Assembly: GCF_023062595.1 (NCBI RefSeq)
Contig: NZ_JALLAN010000014.1
Coordinates: forward strand, 1-64,000
Direction of reading: 5' to 3'
Source: Arthrobacter rhizosphaerae
GTDB lineage: Bacteria > Actinomycetota > Actinomycetes > Actinomycetales > Micrococcaceae
Length of the DNA stretch: 64,000 bases
How positions within the stretch are numbered: the first letter of the stretch is position 1; each line of letters opens with the position of its first letter. Of this stretch, positions 42,072 to 50,044 are shown in pieces. The translations under genes and the position numbers were made by a program. The notes under the pieces were generated by a model. The model searched no databases. It was not told the origin of the DNA and saw only the letters and a program-made list of their open reading frames with translations.

Positions 42072-42136
42072 TGCCCCACACATCAAGTCTTGCTAGACCT
42101 GCGAGCCACTGATTCATAAAGCGAAGGAGCTTGGTC

Positions 42137-43606
42137 ATGACTGGCGAATACGACGCTGAAACGACCTATCCACCCAACAAACACCAGGACCAGCCCCAAG
42201 AAGCACCCCAGGGCAAGAAGCTTCGGACGCGTCACGTCACCATGATCACCCTCGGGGGGATCATCGGGGCAAGCCTCTTCGTCGGCTCGGCGAATATCAT
42301 CCGCAACACCGGGCCGGCCGCCATGCTTTCCTACGCTGCCGGTGGCCTGCTTGTCTTCCTGGCGATGCGCATGCTTGGAGAGATGGCCGCAGCCCGGCCA
42401 GCCGTAGGCTCCTTCATGGAGTATGCGAGAGTTGGGCTCGGCAAATGGGCAGCCTACGTCGTTGGCTGGCTGTACTGGTACTTCTGGGTCGGTGTCATTG
42501 CCTATGAGGCTGTTGTCGGCGGTGGCATGCTAAATGGCTGGTTCCCGGCCCTTCCGGCCTGGGCAGGTTCACTTGCGCTGCTGGCAATCTTCGTCTGCAC
42601 GAACCTGATCTCACTTCGGTCATTCGGTGAAACAGAGTTTTGGCTCGCAAGCATCAAGGTGATCGCGATCGTGGTATTCCTCGGTGCCGGCACTCTGTTT
42701 GCGCTGGGACTCTGGCCCAACACCACCTTCTCTGTATCCAACCTTTGGGATCACGGCGGATTTATGCCCAACGGCATCGGTGTGGTCCTCTCAAGCATCG
42801 CGCTGGTCCTCTTCTCGTACTTCGGCACGGAGATTGCTGTCATGGCGGCAGCAGAGTCGGAGAACCCTGACAAGGGAATCCGCCAAGCTGCAAAGACAGT
42901 TATCTGGCGAGTCATGCTGTTCTATGTCGGAGCGATTTTCGTCATCGTCACGATCGTGCCGTGGAACCAACTTCCCGCTCCTTCGGTCATCGCTCCATTT
43001 ACCTATGTGTTTTCCCTGTTCGGAGTGCCGGGTGCCGAACTCATCATGGGTCTTGTCATCTTCACGGCGGTGATTTCGGTGCTCAATTCCGGAACCTACT
43101 CGGCAGCCCGTATGTTCGCCGCGCTGGCCGAGCAGGGACTTGCACCAAAAGCCATGGCTAAGCGGACCAAGGCAGGTGTCCCGGCTTTTGCCGTGATCGC
43201 CTCGACCATTGGCGGGCTTATCGCAACACTGGTCAACTTCATCGCCCCCAGCTCTGGCATCTACGACTTCATCATGAATTCAACGGGCCTGGTTGCCCTG
43301 TTCGTCTACGTGTTCATCGCAGTTACCCAGTGGCGCCTCAGAGTCAAAATGACCCCCGAGGAGCGGTCGAACCTCAAGCTGAAAGTGTGGCTGTTTCCTT
43401 GGCTCAACATCATCCTGATCCTCGGTGCAATCGGCATCATCACGATCATGATGTTCAGCGAGAGCGGGCGCACCCAGGTGTGGACCAGCCTCATCGCCGC
43501 CGGCGCCCTGGCACTGTTCTGGCCTCTCGTGCGCAGGAAGGCCGCACTCAAGAAGGAGAAAGAAGACCTCGTTCTGCCTCCCTCGCTTGACGAGGTCCGC
43601 CAGTAG
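42137..43606 (+). CDS. Amino-acid permease (APC superfamily, GabP/AnsP-like)
   Basis: The 489-residue transporter has 12 predicted membrane helices and the amino-acid transporter signature near the N-terminus (LRTRHVTMITLGGIIGASLFVGSANII). Later come FGETEFWLASIKVIAIVVFL and FGTEIAVMAAAESENPDKGI. It imports an amino acid or GABA with protons. ATG 42137 follows AAGGAG with 8-nt spacing. The ~30-residue hydrophilic N-terminus is cytoplasmic. It is a single gene with a long, possibly structured leader. Confidence 0.94.
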   Translation: MTGEYDAETTYPPNKHQDQPQEAPQGKKLRTRHVTMITLGGIIGASLFVGSANIIRNTGPAAMLSYAAGGLLVFLAMRMLGEMAAARPAVGSFMEYARVGLGKWAAYVVGWLYWYFWVGVIAYEAVVGGGMLNGWFPALPAWAGSLALLAIFVCTNLISLRSFGETEFWLASIKVIAIVVFLGAGTLFALGLWPNTTFSVSNLWDHGGFMPNGIGVVLSSIALVLFSYFGTEIAVMAAAESENPDKGIRQAAKTVIWRVMLFYVGAIFVIVTIVPWNQLPAPSVIAPFTYVFSLFGVPGAELIMGLVIFTAVISVLNSGTYSAARMFAALAEQGLAPKAMAKRTKAGVPAFAVIASTIGGLIATLVNFIAPSSGIYDFIMNSTGLVALFVYVFIAVTQWRLRVKMTPEERSNLKLKVWLFPWLNIILILGAIGIITIMMFSESGRTQVWTSLIAAGALALFWPLVRRKAALKKEKEDLVLPPSLDEVRQ

Positions 43607-43676
43607 GAATGAAGCCGCCACAGTAGGCTGATCCAGGGCAAACACCCCATGACGCGCAGCGGCCAGTGGATGCGCT

Positions 43677-44024
43677 TTAGCGGGTGACAGCCACAACGTA
43701 GATCCCCAACACGCCAAGGACCAGCACCGCCGAGGCCGTCCCCAGCACTGACCGGACATTGGGGCCCATCAGACCCCGGCTGATCCCCTCGCCGTGCAGG
43801 GTGTAGCGCGTGCGTTGTGTAACAAAAATGGCGGCGGCGGTGAGGCAGGAGATGCCCCACAGGGTCAGGACGAAGAGACCGTGCTGTTCGATCCACCGCA
43901 GGAAGATGGTGCTGACGGTGGCCAGCGCCAGCATGGTCCTGCCCCAGGCGAGCGATGTCCGCTCCGGCTGAAGACCTGGATCACTGTGAAGCCGGACCGG
44001 AGGCTGTCCGTCGCCGCTGCCCAT
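43677..44024 (-). CDS. DUF202 membrane protein (second)
   Basis: The 115-residue protein has the DUF202 opening LQPERTSLAWGRTMLAL, three membrane helices and a central RTRYTLHGEG loop. It starts 2 nt after the first DUF202 gene stops, so it is the last gene of the heat-shock operon. DUF202 proteins are small membrane proteins of unknown function, often paired. Confidence 0.88.
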   Translation of the reverse strand: MGSGDGQPPVRLHSDPGLQPERTSLAWGRTMLALATVSTIFLRWIEQHGLFVLTLWGISCLTAAAIFVTQRTRYTLHGEGISRGLMGPNVRSVLGTASAVLVLGVLGIYVVAVTR

Positions 44025-44026
44025 GA

Positions 44027-44398
44027 TCAGGAAAGAAGTACCAGAAACACGACGACGGCGGCCACTACTGCGCCGCCGATGCCAAGAATCGGCGCAATGA
44101 GCGGCAGCGGCAGGGGCAGTCCGTGCCGCAGGCTGCGCTCAACGTTGATCCAGCGCACTGCCGATCCCCCACTGATGAACATGCCAAGGAGCAGCAGAAT
44201 GATGGAGAGCGCCTTGCGGACAGGCTCCTGGAAAAGATCACCGGTAAAGGCCTCGACGGCGACGCCCCCGGCAAGGAAGGCAAGCGACGTCCGGATCCAG
44301 GCCAGGAAGGTCCGTTCGTTGGCCAACGTGAACCGGGGATCCGGTTCGGTTCCCCCGGCCAATAGCCTTTCGGCAATCCGGCTCCGCTTAGTACTCAC
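44027..44398 (-). CDS. DUF202 membrane protein (first, YidH-like)
   Basis: This 123-residue protein has the DUF202 signature DPRFTLANERTFLAWIRTSLAFLAGGVAVE and three membrane helices. It begins on GTG 44398, 2 nt after the hspR stop. The two DUF202 proteins differ in sequence and may form a heteromer in the membrane. Their position makes them members of the HspR-controlled stress operon. Confidence 0.9.
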   Translation of the reverse strand: MSTKRSRIAERLLAGGTEPDPRFTLANERTFLAWIRTSLAFLAGGVAVEAFTGDLFQEPVRKALSIILLLLGMFISGGSAVRWINVERSLRHGLPLPLPLIAPILGIGGAVVAAVVVFLVLLS

Positions 44399-44400
44399 GC

Positions 44401-44820
44401 CTACTCAGCCCGGGGCTTCCATACGACCAGCGCCTGGGACCGGGCCCGCGGCCGCTGGCCCCTGGCCAGGGTGACGACGTCGCCGGCTGTGCCCGCGGCG
44501 AAAATCCTCGCATCCAATGGACGACGGCGCTGGCTGAGTTCGTCGGTCAGCTCACTGACGCGCCGCTGCAGGGCGGCCACCTGGTTTTCCAGCTGCAGGA
44601 TCCGCTTGATGCCTTCCAGCGAGACACCCTCATGCGAGAGCCTTTGCACTTCCCGGAGCATGTTGACGTCTCGCTGCGAATACCGCCGAGACTTCCCGGG
44701 TGCGCGGCGCGGCGAAACAATGCCCAGGCGGTCATACTGCCGCAGGGTCTGAGGGTGCATGTCAGCGAGCTCCGCCGCCACCGAGATGACGAAGATGGGC
44801 TGGTCGAACTCGATGTCCAT
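44401..44820 (-). CDS. hspR: Heat-shock repressor HspR (MerR family)
   Basis: HspR represses the dnaK operon by binding HAIR sites, with DnaK as co-repressor. The 139-residue protein has a MerR HTH (FVISVAAELADMHPQTLRQYDRLGIVSPRRAPGKSRRYSQRDVNMLREVQRLSHEGVSLEGIKRIL-type pattern) and a C-terminal coiled coil (LENQVAALQRRVSELTDEL). ATG 44820 follows AAGGGA. It is the fourth gene of the operon, and two HAIR elements flank the dnaK promoter. Confidence 0.96.
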   Translation of the reverse strand: MDIEFDQPIFVISVAAELADMHPQTLRQYDRLGIVSPRRAPGKSRRYSQRDVNMLREVQRLSHEGVSLEGIKRILQLENQVAALQRRVSELTDELSQRRRPLDARIFAAGTAGDVVTLARGQRPRARSQALVVWKPRAE

Positions 44821-44834
44821 GGCGAATCCCTTCC

Positions 44835-45815
44835 CTACAGACGGGCCTTGTCAGCCAGACCGGCACGCACATCAGCGTCCGCCGTCGCGGCAGCGAAGGC
44901 CTTGACGGCTTCTTCGGCGTCTTTGGTCAGCTTTTTGGGAATGGCAACATCGATGGTCACCAGGAGATCCCCGGCACCCTTGGAGGTTTTGACGCCCCGA
45001 CCCTTTACCCGCAGGGTGCGTCCGGAGGGCGTGCCCGCCGGGACACGGACCTTGACCTTGTCGCCGTCGATCGTGGGGACCTCGATGTCAGCACCCAGCG
45101 CAGCCTCGGGGAAGGAGACCGGCACGTGGATCCGCAGGTTGTCGCCGTCGCGGGTATAGAACTCATGCGGCTTCACATTAACTGCGACCATGAGGTCTCC
45201 GTTACCGGCGGGGCCGTACTGACCCTTCCCGCGGACCCGGACCTTCTGGCCGTCCTTGATGCCTGCCGGAACTCGGACATCAATGACCTCGCCGTCGGGC
45301 TCACGCAGGCCAATGGTGGTGCCGCGGATGGAGCCGGCGAAAGAAATAGTGGTGGTCGCCGTACGATCGGCGCCCTTCTGGGGTGCGCGCTGGTACCCGG
45401 CAGGTGCGCCGCCACCGAAGCCGCCGCCACCGAAAAGGTCCGCGAATTCGGGCGGGATGCCTCCCGCAGTGCTGAAGCCACCAGAGTGCCGGCCGCTGCC
45501 GCCGGTGAACAGGCCCCCGAAGAGGTCCTCGAACCCCGCGTTTCCGCCGCCTGCGCCACCAGGGGCGAAGCGGGCGCCGCCGCCCATGGCCCTGATGGCG
45601 TCATACTGCTGGCGCTCATCGGGGTCCGAGAGCACGGAATAGGCCTCGGAGATGTCCTTGAACTTCTTCTCCGAAGCGGTGTTTCCTGAGTTGGTGTCAG
45701 GGTGGTGCTGACGGGCCAGCTTGCGGTAGGCCTTTTTGATGTCAGCATCGGAAGCGTCCTTGGCGATTCCAAGGATCGCGTAAAAGTCCTTGTCCACCCA
45801 GTCCTGGCTAGCCAA
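44835..45815 (-). CDS. dnaJ: DnaJ co-chaperone without zinc finger
   Basis: DnaJ stimulates DnaK ATPase and delivers clients. The 326-residue protein has the J domain with the HPD motif near residue 37 (QHHPDTN), a long Gly/Phe-rich linker (~80-145) and two beta-sandwich substrate domains from ~150. The CxxCxGxG zinc repeats of classical DnaJ are absent, so it is a class-II, CbpA-like co-chaperone. The start is TTG 45815 with AAAGGAAA 6-7 nt upstream, an inefficient start that may lower its level relative to DnaK. Confidence 0.95.
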   Translation of the reverse strand: MASQDWVDKDFYAILGIAKDASDADIKKAYRKLARQHHPDTNSGNTASEKKFKDISEAYSVLSDPDERQQYDAIRAMGGGARFAPGGAGGGNAGFEDLFGGLFTGGSGRHSGGFSTAGGIPPEFADLFGGGGFGGGAPAGYQRAPQKGADRTATTTISFAGSIRGTTIGLREPDGEVIDVRVPAGIKDGQKVRVRGKGQYGPAGNGDLMVAVNVKPHEFYTRDGDNLRIHVPVSFPEAALGADIEVPTIDGDKVKVRVPAGTPSGRTLRVKGRGVKTSKGAGDLLVTIDVAIPKKLTKDAEEAVKAFAAATADADVRAGLADKARL

Positions 45816-45841
45816 TGGCGTTTCCTTTCAAATCTGTGTGC

Positions 45842-45898
45842 CGAGATGACAGTTCGCGCCAATGTTCTTTCGAATCACTGCCGCGAACTGTCATCTCG
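45842..45898. repeat. 57-bp palindromic element between grpE and dnaJ
   Basis: CGAGATGACAGTTCGCG (45842-45858) is perfectly inverted at 45882-45898 around a 23-nt loop, which can itself form a smaller hairpin (CAATGTTC/GAATCACTG). There is no T-tract. Inside an operon it may act as an mRNA-processing or stability element, or partial terminator, lowering dnaJ-hspR expression. It looks like a dispersed intergenic repeat. Confidence 0.8.
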
Positions 45899-45909
45899 AT
45901 GGGGTAATG

Positions 45910-46641
45910 CTAGGCCGGAACCGCGACAATAACCTGTGCCGCGCGGAGGACCCGTTCGCCGGACTTGTAACCGGAGCGCAGAACCTGGCTCACGGTGTCG
46001 AGTTCGACGTCGCCTGGTTGCTGGATGAGGGCCTCATGGATCGTGGGATCGAACTCCACTCCGGTCTCATCGATGCGCACCAGCCCGTAGGTCTTCAGCG
46101 CGTTCTCCAGCTTGGCGGCGATCGCAGCGAACGGACCGTCGGCCAGGTCACCGTGCTGGCGGGCAGCATCGACGTCGTCCAGTACCGGGAGCAGGGAGTT
46201 CAGGACGCCGATGACGGCCATCTCCCCTGCCACGGCGCGGTCGCGCTCCACCCGCTTGCGGTAGTTGACGTACTCGGCCTGCAGCCTGCGGAGATCATTC
46301 TTGAGCTCCTCAGCTTCGGCTGAGCCGATCCCCTGGGCCACCGATTCCTCAGCCGGCACCTCTACGCTGTTGAGGATGTCCTCCACCTGGGACAACGCGT
46401 CGCCATCCAGCTCTTCGGAACCAGCCTGTGCATCGGCCTGCTGACCGGCAGCACCGGACTGGTGGCTGGCGCCACCGGACTGCTCGCTGTCCGGCCTGCG
46501 TGCCTGCCCGGTCGCCGGGTCAACCTTGCGGTTGTCCCGGATGACCGGCTTCTGGTTCTCGCTTTCCCGCTGCTGGCTCTCCCGCTGCTGGGCCCGGTCT
46601 CCGGAAGAGACGTGCTCTTCTTCGTTACCGTGATGGGGCAT
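45910..46641 (-). CDS. grpE: Nucleotide exchange factor GrpE
   Basis: GrpE releases ADP from DnaK. The 243-residue protein has a long disordered N-terminal part (residues ~1-100, rich in Gln, Ser, Glu and Ala), the long coiled-coil helix (EELKNDLRRLQAEYVNYRKRVERDR) and the C-terminal beta-wing with IDETGVEFDPTIHEALIQQPGDVELDTV. The start lies 2 nt after the dnaK stop. The N-terminus is longer than in E. coli, which is common in actinobacteria. Confidence 0.96.
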   Translation of the reverse strand: MPHHGNEEEHVSSGDRAQQRESQQRESENQKPVIRDNRKVDPATGQARRPDSEQSGGASHQSGAAGQQADAQAGSEELDGDALSQVEDILNSVEVPAEESVAQGIGSAEAEELKNDLRRLQAEYVNYRKRVERDRAVAGEMAVIGVLNSLLPVLDDVDAARQHGDLADGPFAAIAAKLENALKTYGLVRIDETGVEFDPTIHEALIQQPGDVELDTVSQVLRSGYKSGERVLRAAQVIVAVPA

Positions 46642-46643
46642 GG

Positions 46644-48521
46644 CTACTTCTTCTCTTCTTCGTCGACGATTTCGGCGTCAACAATGTCTTCGTCAGAAGT
46701 GGAACCAGCTGTACCTGCGCCTGCAGGACCACCCTCAGCGCCGGCTGCGCCCGTTTCACCGTTCGGTGATCCGGCCTGCGCGTAGATGGCCTCGCCGAGT
46801 TTGGTCTGGGAAGCCTGCAGCTTCTCAAACGCTGTCTTCACAGCGGCGTCGTCGGTGCCTTCGAGTGCCTTCTTGAGTTCGTCGACGTCGGCCTTCACCG
46901 AGGTCTTGACCTCCTCCGGCAGCTTGTCGTCGTTGTCGGCGATCAGCTTGTCAACGGAGTATGCGAGCTGCTCGGCAGTGTTGCGGGTATCCGTTGCCTC
47001 GCGGCGTGCCTTGTCCTCGGCGGCGTGCTCCTCGGCGTCACGGACCATGCGGTCGATGTCTTCCTTGGAGAGCGCGGTGCCACCGGTGATGGTCATGGAC
47101 TGTTCCTTGCCGGTGCCCTTGTCCTTCGCGGAAACGTGAACAATGCCGTTGGCGTCGATGTCGAAGGTGACCTCGACCTGCGGCACACCACGGGGAGCCG
47201 GGGCGATGCCGGTCAGCTCGAACGTGCCCAGCGGCTTGTTGTCGCGGGTGAACTCGCGCTCGCCCTGGAAGACCTGGATGGCCACCGAAGGCTGGTTGTC
47301 ATCCGCCGTGGTGAAAGTCTCGGACCGCTTGGTGGGAATAGCTGTGTTGCGCTCGATGAGGTGGGTCATCACGCCACCCTTGGTTTCGATGCCGAGGGAC
47401 AGCGGGGTGACGTCGATCAGCAGAACGTCCTTGCGCTCGCCCTTCAGGACACCGGCCTGCAGTGCTGCGCCAACGGCCACAACCTCATCCGGGTTGACGC
47501 CCTTGTTGGGCTCCTTACCGCCGGCAAGTTCCTTCACGAGCTCGTACACGGCGGGCATACGGGTGGAGCCACCCACGAGCACGATGTGGTCGATGTCGGA
47601 GAGCTTGATGCCAGCTTCCGTGATGACATCGTGGAACGGCTTCTTGGTGCGGTCCAGGAGGTCCTTGGTCAGGTCCTGGAACTTGGCACGGGTGAGCTGC
47701 TCGTCCAGGTGGACCGGGCCGTCGGGCGTGACGGAGAGGTACTGCAGAGAGACGTTGGTGCTGGTGGAGGAGGAGAGTTCCTTCTTGGCCTGCTCGGCTG
47801 CTTCGCGGAGGCGCTGCAGGGCGATCTTGTCCTTGGAGAGGTCGATGCCCTTAATCTTGAGCTGCTTGAGCAGGTACTCCACAACGCGGTTGTCCCAGTC
47901 GTCGCCGCCGAGGCGGTTGTCACCGGCAGTGGCGCGCACCTGGATGGTGGAGAAGTCGTCTTCGTCCTTACCTACCTCAAGGAGGGAAACGTCGAACGTT
48001 CCGCCACCGAGGTCGAAGACAAGGATGAGTTCATCTTCCTTGCCCTTGTCCAGGCCGTAAGCCAGAGCAGCCGCGGTGGGCTCGTTGACGATGCGCAGGA
48101 CGTTCAGGCCCGCGATCTCGCCGGCCTCCTTGGTGGCCTGGCGCTCAGCGTCATTGAAGTATGCCGGAACGGTAATCACTGCGTCGGTGACCTTTTCGCC
48201 GAGGTAGGACTCGGCGTCGTTCTTCAGCTTCATGAGCACGCGTGCGGAGATTTCCTGCGCCGTGTACTTCTTGTCGTCGATCGCGATGCTCCAGTCGGTG
48301 CCCATGTGGCGCTTGACGGAGGAGATGGTGCGGTCGATGTTGTTGACGGCCTGGCGCTTGGCGATTTCACCAACCAGGACTTCGCCGGACTTGGAGAACG
48401 CAACGACCGACGGCGTGGTGCGGCCACCCTCGGCGTTGGCAATAACGGTGGGCTCGCCACCTTCGAGAACGGAGACGACGGAGTTGGTGGTTCCGAGGTC
48501 GATACCTACTGCACGTGACAT
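46644..48521 (-). CDS. dnaK: Molecular chaperone DnaK (Hsp70)
   Basis: The 625-residue Hsp70 has the N-terminal ATPase domain (AVGIDLGTTNSVVSVLEGG; LVFDLGGGTFDVSLLE; VLVGGSTRMPAVYELV), a substrate-binding domain from about 370 (DVTPLSLGIETKGG) and a helical lid ending in DAEIVDEEEK. ATG 48521 with AAGGAAG upstream gives the family N-terminus; the longer frame to 48641 would run through the promoter. It heads dnaK-grpE-dnaJ-hspR-DUF202-DUF202 and is regulated by HspR through HAIR sites. Confidence 0.98.
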   Translation of the reverse strand: MSRAVGIDLGTTNSVVSVLEGGEPTVIANAEGGRTTPSVVAFSKSGEVLVGEIAKRQAVNNIDRTISSVKRHMGTDWSIAIDDKKYTAQEISARVLMKLKNDAESYLGEKVTDAVITVPAYFNDAERQATKEAGEIAGLNVLRIVNEPTAAALAYGLDKGKEDELILVFDLGGGTFDVSLLEVGKDEDDFSTIQVRATAGDNRLGGDDWDNRVVEYLLKQLKIKGIDLSKDKIALQRLREAAEQAKKELSSSTSTNVSLQYLSVTPDGPVHLDEQLTRAKFQDLTKDLLDRTKKPFHDVITEAGIKLSDIDHIVLVGGSTRMPAVYELVKELAGGKEPNKGVNPDEVVAVGAALQAGVLKGERKDVLLIDVTPLSLGIETKGGVMTHLIERNTAIPTKRSETFTTADDNQPSVAIQVFQGEREFTRDNKPLGTFELTGIAPAPRGVPQVEVTFDIDANGIVHVSAKDKGTGKEQSMTITGGTALSKEDIDRMVRDAEEHAAEDKARREATDTRNTAEQLAYSVDKLIADNDDKLPEEVKTSVKADVDELKKALEGTDDAAVKTAFEKLQASQTKLGEAIYAQAGSPNGETGAAGAEGGPAGAGTAGSTSDEDIVDAEIVDEEEKK

Positions 48522-48622
48522 GTGTTGCTTCCTTCTTTCCTTGGAAACTAGCTGGCCCCGGTGTTCGAACCCGTTGGAAATGCTTGTCGCAATCGGGGTC
48601 GAAATCGAAGCACGCCCGGTTG

Positions 48623-48641
48623 TTGAGCGATCTACACTCAA
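48623..48641. promoter_or_regulatory. HAIR element 1 (HspR operator)
   Basis: TTGAGC-N7-ACTCAA matches the HspR HAIR consensus CTTGAGT-N7-ACTCAAG with correct spacing. It lies just downstream of the dnaK -10 element. Confidence 0.85.
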
Positions 48642-48668
48642 CTTTACTCAGGAGCAGCACGCTGTCAA
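48641..48668 (-). promoter_or_regulatory. dnaK promoter
   Basis: On the minus strand TTGACA (48668-48663), a perfect -35, is followed after 16 bp by TAAAGT (48646-48641). HAIR elements sit on both sides. The predicted 5' leader before the dnaK ATG is about 110 nt. Confidence 0.75.
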
Positions 48669-48674
48669 CTCAAG

Positions 48675-48693
48675 TTGAGCGCACTCCACTCAA
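48675..48693. promoter_or_regulatory. HAIR element 2 (HspR operator)
   Basis: TTGAGC-N7-ACTCAA lies just upstream of the dnaK -35 element, and an ACTCAAGTTGAG half-site pair adjoins it (48669-48680). Together with HAIR 1 it brackets the promoter, allowing cooperative repression. Confidence 0.85.
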
Positions 48694-48751
48694 CTTTGAA
48701 TTTCACCGCTTGAAACGGTCCGGGAAGCCTCCGGTTCAGGCAGTCGAACCG

Positions 48752-49048
48752 CTAGTCCCGTTGGACGCGGCCTTCTGTATCGTCGTCGGCGCGGCCGGGA
48801 ACGACGTCGTCGCCGGTAGCATTCCGCTGGCGCTGCGTCAGGCCTGAGGGGTCAACCTTTCCGGCATCGCCGTAGTCGCCCTCAGGATATTCGCCTTCAC
48901 CAGGGCCAGTAGTGGACTCATCCACAACACCCGCATCCCCATAGTCACCGTCGACGTACTGGCCACGCTCTCCCTCCAGGGCCGGGTTTGGCGTGCTGGT
49001 GTGGCGCTTTTGTTCGCGTGAGGTTTCGAATTCTTCATTCTCGGACAT
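48752..49048 (-). CDS. Small acidic protein with GDYGDAG repeats
   Basis: The 98-residue protein has no hydrophobic core and contains two copies of a Y-x-x-GDYGDAG-V/K-V repeat (near residues 31 and 53). It is strongly acidic and probably disordered. ATG 49048 has a strong GAGGAGGA ribosome site. It lies head-to-head with nothing related and next to the dnaK operon promoter. Function unknown; stress association is only a guess from position. Confidence 0.75.
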   Translation of the reverse strand: MSENEEFETSREQKRHTSTPNPALEGERGQYVDGDYGDAGVVDESTTGPGEGEYPEGDYGDAGKVDPSGLTQRQRNATGDDVVPGRADDDTEGRVQRD

Positions 49049-49159
49049 GAGTGGTTTCCTCCTCAGTCAGTGGCGCCCAGGCGGGCATAGTGGCAGTCTA
49101 TCGACGCCGCCGTTCGGGTGACAGAGCCATCAGCCTCCAACCCCGACACCCCAACGGGG

Positions 49160-49909
49160 CTATTCAACCAGCCCCGCCACCCCCGCCAGCACCTCAAGAT
49201 GATGGTCAAAAAGCTCCTCGCGTGCGGCAAAGGTGCCGGCCCCATACTGCCCAAACACCTCAAAGCTGACAGCCCCGAAAAGGGAGGTCCACGCCAGTGC
49301 GCAATTGGCCAGGAACACGTCCGGGATATCCAGGCCAAATTCTGCGCGGATCCGCTTCAGGTCAGCAGCCAACTGAGGAGGAACGACGACGGCGGGTCCG
49401 CCTTGCTCCTTCAGGACACCTGCCCGCGAGGCGGCGTCGAAGATTCCCATCAGCCTTCTGATCACTCTTGTGCCCGGCTCCATTGTCCGCTCGGCGGGGG
49501 CCTGATACCCGGGGACAGGACTTCCAAAAAGCAGGGCATAGCGGGCTGGTTCGCTGATTGCCCATTCCCGGACAGCCCTGCCCAAATAACGGAATTGCCC
49601 GCCGTGGTTCCGCTCATCCGCCGTCGCGACGGCTGCGTCTACCGCATCCCCCAGGTCGCCATAGGCTTCGATCAACAGCAGGGTCAGCAGTTCATCGCGG
49701 CTTTCCACATACCTGTAGACGGCCGACGACACCACGCCGAGTTCGCGGGCGACAGCCCGAAGCGACAATCCGGCCGCCCCATGCAGGGCCAGATGTTTCC
49801 GGCCCAGGCGGACAATATCGGCGATCGTCTGGGCCCTGGCCCGTTCCCGCGGCGTCTGGACCTTTGCCGGGGTGGGGGCCGCAGCTTTGTTTGGTTCGTC
49901 GCGTGACAT
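49160..49909 (-). CDS. TetR-family transcriptional regulator with TetR_C-type WHG domain
   Basis: The 249-residue repressor has an N-terminal HTH (TIADIVRLGRKHLALHGAAGLSLRAVARELGVVSSAVYRYVESRDELLTLLLIEAY) and a C-terminal ligand domain. ATG 49909 is chosen because a longer frame to 49987 would include one of the two operator palindromes in the gap to the divergent dehydrogenase gene. It probably represses itself and that gene. Confidence 0.92.
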   Translation of the reverse strand: MSRDEPNKAAAPTPAKVQTPRERARAQTIADIVRLGRKHLALHGAAGLSLRAVARELGVVSSAVYRYVESRDELLTLLLIEAYGDLGDAVDAAVATADERNHGGQFRYLGRAVREWAISEPARYALLFGSPVPGYQAPAERTMEPGTRVIRRLMGIFDAASRAGVLKEQGGPAVVVPPQLAADLKRIRAEFGLDIPDVFLANCALAWTSLFGAVSFEVFGQYGAGTFAAREELFDHHLEVLAGVAGLVE

Positions 49910-49947
49910 AGCTTCAGGATGGCACAAGTAGAGCGGCGCAAACAAAA

Positions 49948-50017
49948 GAGAGCGGTGCTCTTGACTTTTGGAGAGCGGCTCACTCATGCTGAGTTACGAG
50001 AGCAGTGCTCTCGTAAC
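49948..50017. promoter_or_regulatory. Two TetR operators with GAGAGC/GCTCTC half-sites
   Basis: GTTACGAGAGCA-G-TGCTCTCGTAAC at 49993-50017 is a perfect 12+1+12 palindrome. A second, weaker copy GAGAGCG-G-TGCTCTT lies at 49948-49962. Both are between the divergent tetR and dehydrogenase genes, one near each start. Confidence 0.85.
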
Positions 50018-50044
50018 CATCGCAAGCTGAAAGAGAGTTCTCCC

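Noticed and set aside
47025..48518. Long open frame on the plus strand opposite dnaK (497 codons), and a similar one at 47143-48060
   Set aside because: DnaK is unmistakable on the minus strand; GC-rich codon bias produces long antisense frames. The antisense products have no domain-like pattern.
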